From: an uncultured Christensenella sp.
Lineage (GTDB): Bacteria > Bacillota > Clostridia > Christensenellales > Pumilibacteraceae
NCBI GenBank assembly: GCA_910585955.1
Contig: CAJUGC010000001.1
Location: 1-64,000, forward strand
Reading direction: 5' to 3'
Length of the DNA: 64,000 nt
Notes under the pieces: model-generated
What the model saw: only the letters and a program-made list of their open reading frames with translations
What the model was told of the DNA's origin: nothing
Databases searched by the model: none
Part shown: positions 1 through 7,933 of the stretch, in pieces
Layout: each line of letters starts with the position of its first letter
Numbering within the stretch: position 1 is the stretch's first letter
Position numbers and translations under genes: made by a program

Positions 1-222
1 CGTCTTTTATTCCTTATCTCTAAAGTCTAAAATCTTTATTTACTTGTCAATGTGCCCGCCGCCCGCCTTTCCGCAGACAGCTTGTTTATCTTATCATGTT
101 TTAAAGCTCTTTGTCAAGCGTTTTTATTAAGATTTTTAAATAATTTTATCGTTTTTGATAAATTACACATAAAAAATTAAAATAAGCGCCGTTTTAGCCC
201 GTTCGGAAGAAGCGCCGCGCGC

Positions 223-251
223 TTGACTTTGCCATTTGCGAGTGATATAAT
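223..251 (+). promoter_or_regulatory. Sigma-A promoter for rqcP-ispDF
   Basis: TTGACT at 223-228 and TATAAT at 246-251 are separated by 17 bp, and a TG one base before the -10 makes it an extended -10. It would start a transcript about 40 nt before rqcP. The rest of 1-222 is AT-rich, with no coding or RNA feature I can recognise. Confidence 0.75.
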
Positions 252-297
252 AATGTAGTTGCCGCATTAGGCAAGAAACGGCGACGGAGACGATCGT

Positions 298-546
298 ATG
301 CGTATAGACAAATTCTTAAAAGTTTCGAGAATACTCAAAAGACGCAGCGTTGCGGCTTCCGCCTGCGACGAAGCTCGCGTCTTCGTCGGAGACAAAGCGG
401 TCAAACCCGCATACCGATTGAAGATCGGCGACGTGGTAAAAGTTGTTTTCGGCAATCGCACCATAATTTTCGAAGTCAAAAATCTAAATGAAAAAGTCTC
501 CAAGGAGGAAGCAAGTTCGCTGTATGAAATACGAAGCGAAGAGTGA
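298..546 (+). CDS. rqcP: S4-domain RNA-binding protein RqcP (YabO-like)
   Basis: An 82-residue protein that is almost entirely one S4 RNA-binding domain: MRIDKFLKVSRILKRRSVA at the start, then the basic helix and a turn around VFVGDKAVKPAYRLKIGD. RqcP acts with RqcH on stalled 50S subunits, where it helps add C-terminal alanine tails during ribosome quality control. That role comes from the Bacillus family, not from this sequence alone. The length matches the family. It is the first gene after a good promoter, and its end overlaps the start of ispDF, so the two are probably co-translated. In many Bacillota rqcP sits near yabN/mazG; here mazG lies 28 kb away. Hsp15 is the alternative, but it is longer. 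Confidence 0.85.
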   Translation: MRIDKFLKVSRILKRRSVAASACDEARVFVGDKAVKPAYRLKIGDVVKVVFGNRTIIFEVKNLNEKVSKEEASSLYEIRSEE

Positions 547-1687
547 CGCAAAAGTCGTCCGCGCGCTCGTCTTGTGCGCCGGAAGCGGCTCGCGCACGGG
601 GCTTGGCTACAACAAAATGCTTCACCTGTTCGGTCAAAAAACCGTACTCGAGACGACGCTTGACGCCGTGCTCTCTTCAAACGAAGCGGACAGCGTAACG
701 CTCACCGTCGCGCCGCAAGACGAAAGCGCAGTACGAGAACTCGTAAAGTCGTACAAAAACGTATCGATTTGCACAGGCGGAAAAACGAGAACGGAGAGCG
801 TGAAAAAAGGGCTCGAAAGTCTCGAAAAGTGCGACATAGTCGTGATCCACGACGGAGCGCGTCCGTATGTCGCAAGCGAGATCATAACTTCGAGCATAAA
901 ATCGGCGTTCGAAAAAGGAAGCGGTATCGCCGCACTGCCCGTCACAGACACAATTAAAGAAACGGACGAGACCGGCAAGATCAAGACGCTCGAAAGGAGC
1001 AGGCTCATCGCCGTGCAAACTCCGCAAACCTTTCGCTACGACGAAATTCTCTCCGCTTACCGAGCTTTCGATGGCGAAGCGACCGACGACTCCGCGGTCT
1101 ACGAAGCGGCGGGATTCGAGCCGAGCTTTGTCGTAGGCAGTCCCGATAACATAAAGATCACGACGGCAAACGATCTTTTAAAACAAAACCGCTCGGACAG
1201 AACGGGGCTTGGATTCGACGTGCACGAGCTTAAGGAAAACCGAAAGCTCATACTCGGAGGAACGCATATCCCGTTCGAAAAAGGTCTTTACGGACATAGC
1301 GACGCGGACGTGCTCGTTCATGCGATCATGGACGGAACGCTGTCGGCGGCAGGGCTTCCCGACATAGGCGTGCTCTTCCCCGACAACGACCCTAAATACG
1401 AGGGCGCGGACAGCATTGAGCTGCTTAAAAAGGTATGCGAGAAAGCGGCGGAGCGAGGCTTTGCGGCAACGTCCGTATCTGCCGTAGTAATGGCTCAGCG
1501 CCCCAAGCTTGCCGGTCATATCGGGCGTATGCGCGAAAACATCGCCGCCGCGCTCGGAATCGACGCAGACTGCGTGAACGTGTCCGCCACGACGACCGAA
1601 CACCTCGGAATCATAGGAGAAGGCAAAGGAATGGCGGCAAGCGCAATCGTCAATATGAAAAAAACAAAGATGGAACGGAGTGACTGA
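524..1687 (+). CDS. ispDF: Bifunctional IspD/IspF (MEP isoprenoid pathway)
   Basis: Fusion of 2-C-methyl-D-erythritol 4-phosphate cytidylyltransferase (about residues 1-220) and 2-C-methyl-D-erythritol 2,4-cyclodiphosphate synthase (about 225-387). The IspD part opens with the nucleotide-binding stretch ALVLCAGSGSRTG and has VVIHDGARPYV; the IspF part has GFDVHE and HSDADVLVHAIMDG, which carry the zinc ligands. Together they make the third and fifth steps of non-mevalonate isoprenoid synthesis in the cytoplasm. I chose the ATG at 524, after AAGGAGG at 502-508 (15-nt spacing); an upstream in-frame ATG at 488 adds an unrelated basic stretch and lies before that ribosome site. It overlaps rqcP by 23 bp and runs into trkH. 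IspDF fusions are known in several bacterial groups. Confidence 0.93.
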   Translation: MKYEAKSDAKVVRALVLCAGSGSRTGLGYNKMLHLFGQKTVLETTLDAVLSSNEADSVTLTVAPQDESAVRELVKSYKNVSICTGGKTRTESVKKGLESLEKCDIVVIHDGARPYVASEIITSSIKSAFEKGSGIAALPVTDTIKETDETGKIKTLERSRLIAVQTPQTFRYDEILSAYRAFDGEATDDSAVYEAAGFEPSFVVGSPDNIKITTANDLLKQNRSDRTGLGFDVHELKENRKLILGGTHIPFEKGLYGHSDADVLVHAIMDGTLSAAGLPDIGVLFPDNDPKYEGADSIELLKKVCEKAAERGFAATSVSAVVMAQRPKLAGHIGRMRENIAAALGIDADCVNVSATTTEHLGIIGEGKGMAASAIVNMKKTKMERSD

Positions 1688-3056
1688 TTTGGAAGCCGAC
1701 ATAAAAAATCGCAAACGCTTTATGCGCCCGAGAATGCGCCCCGCGCACGTCATAGTGCTCGGATTTTTCGGCGTTATCGTACTCGGCGCTCTTTTACTTT
1801 GTCTCCCCGTAAGCGCAAAAAACGGCAAGTGGATGAACTTTCTCGACGCGATGTTTACGGCAACGAGCGCAGTTTCCACAACGGGGCTTATGCTCGTTCC
1901 CGACACGGCTACATACTTCAGTATTTTCGGACAGATAGTGCTCGTCCTACTCATACAATTCGGCGGCGTGGGCTTCATGTGCATCACCACCCTTTTGATG
2001 ATCCTGTTAAAAAAGAAAATCACTTTGAAGGACAGGCTTCTTATGCGCACGGAGTTCAACCAAGACGACACCCGCGGCATGGTCAAACTCGGACGTAACA
2101 TTATGCTCGTCACGCTCGCCATAGAGGCCGTAGGATTTTTATTGCTTATCTATCCGTTCGTGCGGCACAGCGGCGGAGTGGGCGTATGGCAAGCTCTGTT
2201 TACGTCGGTATCGGCATTCTGCAATGCCGGCTTCGACATTCTCGGCACGGGCAATTCGCTCGGCGACTTTGCGGGAAACGTCATCGTCAATCTATCCGTT
2301 TCGTTTCTGATAGTGCTCGGAGGTTTCGGCTTTGTCGTACTTATGGATATAGGCAAAAACTTTAAAACCCCGAAGAAACTTTCGCTCCACTCGAAAGTCA
2401 CTCTCATAACTTCGGCGGCTCTGATACTAGTAGGCTTCGTATTCTATTTCGCAGTGGAATATTCCCGCGCGTTTGACGATATGAACGTCGGCACGAAAAT
2501 GCTCGCCGCGCTCTTTCAGTCGATTTCGCCGCGAAGCACGGGTTTTGCGACGGTAGACCAAAACTCTTTTACGTCGGCAAGCAAGTTCATGACAATGTTT
2601 CTCATGTTCGTGGGCGCTTCCCCAGGCTCTACGGGAGGCGGCATACGCACGACTACTTTCACAGTACTTATACTCGTAATGATAAGCGGCTTTTGGGAAA
2701 GCGACGACATCGTAGTCGGTAAGCACAAGGTAAACTTGCACACAGCGAGAAAAGCCATAAGCGTGTTTGTCGCAAGCCTCGTCATAGTCATAGTCTCGTC
2801 CCTGATACTTCTCATATCCGAGCAGTCTACGGGAATCACGTTCGAAAATATACTGTTCGAATGTTGCTCCGCCTACGCGACTACGGGACTTTCCTGCGGA
2901 CTTTCGGCTAAGATGTCGGCGGTGGGTAAAGTCGTTATAATGCTGAATATGTTTATCGGCCGCGTAGGCACGGTGACGGTCAGTCTCATGTTCATAAGGA
3001 TAAAAAGCAGCAAAGACAACATAATATATCCCGACGGCAACATAACTATCGGTTAA
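1680..3056 (+). CDS. TrkH/KtrB-type potassium uptake channel subunit
   Basis: A 458-residue polytopic membrane protein of the Trk/Ktr/HKT family. Four pore-loop repeats are visible, each with the conserved glycine of the K+ filter: VSTTGLM, FCNAGFD, PRSTGFAT and ATTGLSCG. Hydrophobic helices flank each loop. It would pass K+ through the cytoplasmic membrane, gated by the RCK protein encoded next. The GTG at 1680 overlaps ispDF by 8 bp; a TTG at 1689 has better spacing (8 nt) from GGAG at 1677-1680 and may be the true start, giving 455 residues. Length fits KtrB/TrkH. The coupling to isoprenoid genes looks incidental. Confidence 0.93.
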   Translation: MTDLEADIKNRKRFMRPRMRPAHVIVLGFFGVIVLGALLLCLPVSAKNGKWMNFLDAMFTATSAVSTTGLMLVPDTATYFSIFGQIVLVLLIQFGGVGFMCITTLLMILLKKKITLKDRLLMRTEFNQDDTRGMVKLGRNIMLVTLAIEAVGFLLLIYPFVRHSGGVGVWQALFTSVSAFCNAGFDILGTGNSLGDFAGNVIVNLSVSFLIVLGGFGFVVLMDIGKNFKTPKKLSLHSKVTLITSAALILVGFVFYFAVEYSRAFDDMNVGTKMLAALFQSISPRSTGFATVDQNSFTSASKFMTMFLMFVGASPGSTGGGIRTTTFTVLILVMISGFWESDDIVVGKHKVNLHTARKAISVFVASLVIVIVSSLILLISEQSTGITFENILFECCSAYATTGLSCGLSAKMSAVGKVVIMLNMFIGRVGTVTVSLMFIRIKSSKDNIIYPDGNITIG

Positions 3057-3082
3057 AAAATCTCTCGGAAGGTAAAACGAAA

Positions 3083-3775
3083 ATGGCAAAAGCTATCAAG
3101 AAAGAATTCCTCGTCATAGGTCTCGGTCAGTTCGGCACCGCACTCACGAAACAACTCTACGAGGAGGGAGCGTCGGTGCTCGTCATAGACAAAGATCCCG
3201 ACAAGATAAACGACATAGACGCTTTCTGCACGCAAGCCGTCTGCGCGGACGCAACGGACGAACGCGCGCTCGAAAGACTGGGCATAAAAAATCTCGACAT
3301 AGCCATAGTATGTATAGCGAGCGAAATCGAGGCAAGCGTCTTTATTACTCTCGCTTTAAAACAAATGGGCTTGCCGCTCGTAATAGCAAAAGCTCAGAAC
3401 GACAAGCACAAACATATCCTCGAAAAAATCGGCGCAGACAGAGTTATTGTCCCCGAAGAAGAAATCGGCGTAAAGCTTGCCGGCAATCTCACCCGCCCCA
3501 ATATGGTGGAGATCCTCTCGCTAAACGATCAGTTCCGCATTATAGAGATCAAAACTCCCGCCAAGTGGCAGAACAAATCGCTTATACAGCTTAAACTTAC
3601 GACTACGGAGCGCGTAACCATTCTTCTCGTAAAACGAGGCGATGAAATAATAGTCACTCCCGGAGGAGACTGCGTGCTTTTGCCCGACGACATACTGCTC
3701 ATATCCGGTTCGCTCGCCGACACGAAGCGCGTCGCCGGCAAAGCCACTCAAGCGATTCTCAACGACTTCATATAA
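3083..3775 (+). CDS. TrkA/KtrA-type RCK regulator of potassium uptake
   Basis: A 230-residue cytoplasmic protein with an N-terminal Rossmann RCK domain (GLGQFGTALTKQLYEEG, then VLVIDKD closing the nucleotide site, residues about 8-130) and a C-terminal TrkA_C domain (about 145-225). It has one RCK_N/RCK_C pair, as in KtrA/KtrC, rather than the doubled form of enterobacterial TrkA. Such proteins form an octameric ring under the channel and gate it with NAD(H), ATP/ADP or c-di-AMP. It lies 26 bp after the channel gene and starts after GGAAGG, so the pair is an operon. Confidence 0.93.
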   Translation: MAKAIKKEFLVIGLGQFGTALTKQLYEEGASVLVIDKDPDKINDIDAFCTQAVCADATDERALERLGIKNLDIAIVCIASEIEASVFITLALKQMGLPLVIAKAQNDKHKHILEKIGADRVIVPEEEIGVKLAGNLTRPNMVEILSLNDQFRIIEIKTPAKWQNKSLIQLKLTTTERVTILLVKRGDEIIVTPGGDCVLLPDDILLISGSLADTKRVAGKATQAILNDFI

Positions 3776-3776
3776 T

Positions 3777-3858
3777 AAAAGGTATTTACCCGGGGCAAGC
3801 CCCGAACCCGCGCGCTCCGCGCGCCGTTCCGCCCCAAGGGGCGTGGCATATACCTTTT
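3777..3858. repeat. Multi-branched inverted-repeat element between convergent operons
   Basis: An outer inverted repeat, AAAAGGTAT (3777-3785) against ATACCTTTT (3850-3858), encloses three GC-rich hairpins in a row: CGGGGC/GCCCCG (3791-3804), CGCGCG/CGCGCG (3809-3823) and CGCCCC/GGGGCG (3830-3843). The result is a cloverleaf-like fold. It sits where the potassium operon (+) and the gerA operon (-) converge and has T-runs on both strands, so it could end both transcripts. The compact GC-rich layout also looks like a dispersed REP-type repeat. A further inverted pair GCAAATTT/AAATTTGC lies at about 3866-3896. Confidence 0.6.
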
Positions 3859-3905
3859 CGTCGTCGCAAATTTACCCTTGCAAGCAAGCAAATTTGCTCC
3901 CGGAA

Positions 3906-5174
3906 TCAAATAAGAAGTATATCTATCTTCGTATCCACCGTCACTTTGTCGAACATATCGTCCCCGAACCCTATCTCGCTTTCGAAGCGCGAAGGGTTCT
4001 TTTTATACAGGCGATATGCGTATTTAAAAGGATCCGCCTTAATTTCTTTAGCCTTTTCCCAACCGTCTCTTATCTGTCTGTCCATCTGCTCGGAAAGCGC
4101 GTTTTTTATAGAAGTATTTATGTCGAGTATGGGCATACCGCTTTCCTTCAATTCGGCAAGACGGTTGCTTGCTTCGGGCTCGAGCTGAGCGTCCACTACT
4201 ACCGTTACGGTCGGCTTATCGTCGAAGCTCGCTTTCGCGCGCACTCCCTTCTTACGCACGATGAAAGTCATGTTGCCGAAATCAACGCCTCCGAGTTCGA
4301 ACTTCTCGAGCTTTATTGCTCCTCTGTCCGACTGCGGATCGAGCCAGGTAAGAGCAAACGTCGTCTCTTTATCGAACTCCCCGACCGAACGGTACTTTCT
4401 GAAAATTCGCGTGGTTTCCGCGGAAATTATCTGCGCTTTGTTCTGACCGCCGCCTCCCGAGCTTCCGCCCGAGCCGCCCTCTTCGCTTTCGCTGTTTCCG
4501 CCGCCGCCGTTCTCTTCTCCGCCGTTAGACTCTCCGCCGCCTCCCGAACCACCGCTTTGACTGCCGCTCGAATCGGACATTTCGATTATGGGAAGATAAG
4601 CGCTGCCGTAGAGGCTGTTGTTGTTCGCGGCAAAACTCACGAGCGACACCATCGGGATCTGCGCGTCCTCGCCGGCGAACGAAAGAAAGCTGCCGAGCGA
4701 GAACGCCGCAGACTTAGAAAGGTTCGCCGCCGTCTCGATAAACTCTTTCGCCGTATCCTTCGCCGCGACTACCGAAATGCCGTCGCTTAATCCGTCCGAA
4801 CTAATAAGGCTCTCTATCTCGTCTTTCACGCCGCGCTCGCACAAGTCCTTTCCGAGCGCAAGCATCGCGCAATGCGCAAGCTCCGCGCGTTTTCCGAGAG
4901 AACGACTGAGATTGCTCATAAGCTCGCCTATAGAAGATCCGGTAACGCTTTCCGCCGACTCGCTGCCGCCGCCGCTCCCTCCCGAAGGAACGGTCACAGC
5001 CGCCGTAAGTTCGAGTTCGTCGCCCTTTAAGTCAAGCCCTATAGCCGTAAGCATGACTCTCGAATCTATTTGGGGCATCTTGTCCGCAACGCTCGGAAAC
5101 ATGAGAAGAAGCAGCGCGACGGCAATCAGCCCCCACTTGAATATCATTACCTTTTTATTCCGATCGAGCTTCAT
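3906..5174 (-). CDS. gerAC: Ger(x)C-family spore germination protein (GerAC)
   Basis: Third gene of a germinant-receptor operon, about 422 residues from the ATG at 5174 (an ATG at 5189 adds MRRRK; both overlap gerAB). GerC proteins are outer-leaflet lipoproteins of the spore inner membrane needed for receptor function. The N-terminal half (LTAIGLDLKGDELELTAAV) and the C-terminal third (ending TVDTKIDILLI) fit the family. Two things are odd. After the hydrophobic segment (about residues 12-27) there is no lipobox cysteine, so it may stay as a membrane anchor. A Gly/Ser/Glu-rich linker of about 45 residues (about 201-245) splits the two halves, and a shorter GSGGGSESAES stretch lies near residue 70. 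It ends at the multi-hairpin element. Confidence 0.85.
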   Translation of the reverse strand: MKLDRNKKVMIFKWGLIAVALLLLMFPSVADKMPQIDSRVMLTAIGLDLKGDELELTAAVTVPSGGSGGGSESAESVTGSSIGELMSNLSRSLGKRAELAHCAMLALGKDLCERGVKDEIESLISSDGLSDGISVVAAKDTAKEFIETAANLSKSAAFSLGSFLSFAGEDAQIPMVSLVSFAANNNSLYGSAYLPIIEMSDSSGSQSGGSGGGGESNGGEENGGGGNSESEEGGSGGSSGGGGQNKAQIISAETTRIFRKYRSVGEFDKETTFALTWLDPQSDRGAIKLEKFELGGVDFGNMTFIVRKKGVRAKASFDDKPTVTVVVDAQLEPEASNRLAELKESGMPILDINTSIKNALSEQMDRQIRDGWEKAKEIKADPFKYAYRLYKKNPSRFESEIGFGDDMFDKVTVDTKIDILLI

Positions 5175-6291
5175 TTTCCGCCTCCGCACAAATAGATCTG
5201 TTTTTAAATTTTACGATTATTCCGACGACTATCGCAGCCGCTATCGGAACGGCAAGCTGTAAAATAAAAGCGGGTACCGACGCATAATGCGTCGCAAACT
5301 CAAACAGCTTGAATTTACACGACATTCCCGTATTCAAAAGGATATATACCGATAGAAAAGCAATGCCGGAATACAGCCACGGAACGCTCTTTCCTACCGT
5401 CGCCGATATCGAACGCACGCACGCGTATTGGAATACGCCCGCTTCTATGAGAAGCACCACCGACCACACGGTGAAAATTATGAGATCTATGCGGCCGAAA
5501 TTGTAGCTGCCGACGTATTGATTCATGTCCGAAACATTGCTTCCGTACGATATGAGATGTGTTATCGCACCGTAGGTCGCCGACATCGGAAGAGACATTA
5601 CCGTCGCGGCTATGCCGGAAATCGCGCTCGCGCCCGTGGCAAACAGCTTCGTGTGCTTTTTAAGCTCCACGTCCTTGAAAAAGCACAGCAGTACGGGATA
5701 GTTGCCCGCCCACAGCGCAAACTTTACGGGACTCTTGACGGCGTCTATATTTTTATAGAGCGACGGAAAGATGTTCGTAAAGTCTATGTCGCCGACAAAC
5801 GAAGTGACAAGCAATATAGCAACCGAGCCGATCGCAAGCGGCAGAACAAGCTCGCATATACGACCGAGTCCGCGTCCGCCGCCTGCCCCCATTACCGCTA
5901 TTAAAAGCCCCAATACGACGAGAAAAAGAAACCAATCGATATTCTCGAATACCGTTCCGCCGTAGAACAAGCGCAGCTCGCCCATTATGAGAGAAAGCTT
6001 CGACAGCGTCCACAAAAATCCCGCAACGCCTATGATAACAGAAAAAGTTTTGCTAAGAGCTTTTCCGAACTTCACGCTTTCGAGCTTTTCCATAACGTAC
6101 AGCGTACAATATAAAGCCACGCAGTCGAACACGGCGACGGCAAGCATGACAAGCCATCCGTCCCTTCCTCCCTCCATAACGGAAAGTGCGGGCAAGTTCA
6201 AGACATTCATGCCGAGCCCTATGACGAAAACAAGCGCGACAAGTTGTTTGGAAGAGATAGCTTTTTTGCTTATTTCCACTTTATTTTCCAC
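5155..6291 (-). CDS. gerAB: Spore germination permease GerAB
   Basis: A 378-residue membrane protein with about ten transmembrane helices, of the GerAB family (APC transporter fold). It starts KKAISSKQLVALVFVIGLGMNVLNLP, as expected for the first helices. In the Bacillus receptors this subunit forms the germinant-binding pocket and senses amino acids or sugars. Its start overlaps the gerAA end by 11 bp and its end overlaps gerAC, so the three subunits are translationally coupled. The ligand cannot be told from sequence. Confidence 0.9.
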   Translation of the reverse strand: MENKVEISKKAISSKQLVALVFVIGLGMNVLNLPALSVMEGGRDGWLVMLAVAVFDCVALYCTLYVMEKLESVKFGKALSKTFSVIIGVAGFLWTLSKLSLIMGELRLFYGGTVFENIDWFLFLVVLGLLIAVMGAGGGRGLGRICELVLPLAIGSVAILLVTSFVGDIDFTNIFPSLYKNIDAVKSPVKFALWAGNYPVLLCFFKDVELKKHTKLFATGASAISGIAATVMSLPMSATYGAITHLISYGSNVSDMNQYVGSYNFGRIDLIIFTVWSVVLLIEAGVFQYACVRSISATVGKSVPWLYSGIAFLSVYILLNTGMSCKFKLFEFATHYASVPAFILQLAVPIAAAIVVGIIVKFKNRSICAEAENEARSE

Positions 6292-7705
6292 CCTCGTCTC
6301 CTCCTTTTGTCCGTGTGCGGTTGTGCGTGCGTATTCCGTACGGTCGAAGCGTCATGTCCTTTCTCGGCGATACCGTCATTCCGTCTTGCATATCGGGCAG
6401 AAGAGCGGGCGCAAACGGCGCAAGATAAGGCGAACCGTAACTGTCCATTCTACACAAATAGTGGACGGTATAGACGCTAACGATTATTATTCCGAGCGCA
6501 CCCGCAAGTCCGCCCGCTACCGTAACTATGAGACGCATGAGACTCATCGTGCCGACCTCGTTCGGCGCGGTAAACAGAGCTATGCTCGAAAGCGCGGCAA
6601 GCATGACGGCGGGCGACGAAACGAGTCCCGCCTTGACCGCCGTATCGCCGAGAACTATCGCGCCTACTATGCTCATAGCCATGCTGACGGCTCTCGGCAT
6701 TCTCACGCTCGCGTCGCGTATCACTTCAAACAAGAGAAGTACGAACAGCATTTCCCACATCGGCGGCAGAGGCACGCCTTTCACGGCGTTCATGAGCGTT
6801 ATCAAAAATCGGTTCGGAAGCATTTCGTAGTGATATATCTGAAAAGCGATATATACTCCGGGAAGAAGCACCGCAAGAAACAGCGCGAGCAGTCTTACTA
6901 TGCGCAAAAACGACGTAAAGCCGCTTCGCTCGTAGTAGTCGTCGCCCGACTGAAAGTCCTCGGTGAGAAGAAACGGAAGCGTCAGCGCCATGGGCGAGCC
7001 GTCCACCACGACAGCCACCCTGCCTTCGGCTATCTTCGCCGAAGCGACATCCGGCTTTTCCGTATATCCGACTTGCTTGAACAGCGAATACGGTCGCTTT
7101 TCGAGATAGGACACGAGATAATTGGAATCGGTCACTACGTCTATGTCTATTTGCTTCAGTCTCTCCACAATACTTTCCGCAAGCGACTTGTCCGCGACCG
7201 TACCGAGATAGACAACGGCGACCGACGTGCGCGACTGTCTGCCTATCGTCAGACGTTCTATACACAAATCCGGAGTTTTGAATCGACGTTCGAGTAAAGA
7301 CAGATTTGTCTTTATGTCCTCGACGAATCCCTCTCGCGGTCCGCGTATAACCGTCTCCGTGGGAGGCTCCATTACGGCGCGCTTTTCGTACTTACGGGCG
7401 TTTACTATAAGATAGCCGTCTTCTCCCGAAAGAAGAAATACGCCGTCGCCCGACAGTACTCCCTCCACAGCCGCGTATTCGTCGTATGACACCTTCGTTT
7501 CGGCAATGTGAATCGCATCGTCGTTTAGGCTTACAAGACTGTTCGCCCCTTTTGCCGCCGCCCTTACGAATTCCCGAAGAGTCTCTTCATCGGTAAGATC
7601 GGGATTGAAAAAGAGCGTTCCCTCTCTTTTGCCGCACTTAAAGTCTCTGCGAACGACGTTACATTTTTCGTCGAACAGTTTTTGAAATTTATCCGCAGTT
7701 TCCAT
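6281..7705 (-). CDS. gerAA: Spore germination receptor subunit GerAA
   Basis: A 474-residue GerAA/SpoVAF-family protein: a soluble N-terminal part (about 1-250, with LFFNPDLTDEETLREFVRAA and later TIGRQSRTSVAVVYLG) and a C-terminal part with four to five membrane helices (from about residue 268; LPGVYIAFQIYHYEMLPNRFL is a family signature). GerAA subunits assemble as oligomeric ion channels in the spore inner membrane. The ATG at 7705 has no visible ribosome-binding site. It lies 8 nt after a sigma-G-like -10 box, so the message may be leaderless. It is first in gerAA-AB-AC. Confidence 0.92.
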   Translation of the reverse strand: METADKFQKLFDEKCNVVRRDFKCGKREGTLFFNPDLTDEETLREFVRAAAKGANSLVSLNDDAIHIAETKVSYDEYAAVEGVLSGDGVFLLSGEDGYLIVNARKYEKRAVMEPPTETVIRGPREGFVEDIKTNLSLLERRFKTPDLCIERLTIGRQSRTSVAVVYLGTVADKSLAESIVERLKQIDIDVVTDSNYLVSYLEKRPYSLFKQVGYTEKPDVASAKIAEGRVAVVVDGSPMALTLPFLLTEDFQSGDDYYERSGFTSFLRIVRLLALFLAVLLPGVYIAFQIYHYEMLPNRFLITLMNAVKGVPLPPMWEMLFVLLLFEVIRDASVRMPRAVSMAMSIVGAIVLGDTAVKAGLVSSPAVMLAALSSIALFTAPNEVGTMSLMRLIVTVAGGLAGALGIIIVSVYTVHYLCRMDSYGSPYLAPFAPALLPDMQDGMTVSPRKDMTLRPYGIRTHNRTRTKGGDEGGK

Positions 7706-7713
7706 ATCGCATA

Positions 7714-7743
7714 CAGTATGAGCATAACCCGCCGTTTTTATGA
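7714..7743 (-). promoter_or_regulatory. Sigma-G-like forespore promoter for gerAA
   Basis: On the minus strand TCATA (7743-7739), an 18-bp spacer and CATACTG (7720-7714) match the Bacillus sigma-G pattern GHATR-N18-CATNHTA at 4/5 and 6/7 positions. Germinant-receptor operons are classic sigma-G targets. The match was found by eye. Confidence 0.5.
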
Positions 7744-7824
7744 AAGGCGTTTCGCGGCATTTCCCGCCTTCGATTTTTTTCGACTTCTCCCTTTCTGTTT
7801 TTTTGCTTTTTCCTTGCCAAACGA

Positions 7825-7853
7825 TTGACTTTCCGTATGGCGAATTGTATAAT
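7825..7853 (+). promoter_or_regulatory. Sigma-A promoter for tldD-tldE
   Basis: TTGACT (7825-7830) and TATAAT (7848-7853) with a 17-bp spacer, giving a leader of about 75 nt before tldD. It is divergent from the gerA promoter within the 228-bp gap. Confidence 0.75.
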
Positions 7854-7933
7854 TAAACCATGGTTTGACTTTCTTTGACCTTTGGTAAAACCTAAAGGCA
7901 GTTTAACGGAAAGCAATAAGGAGGATATAGATA

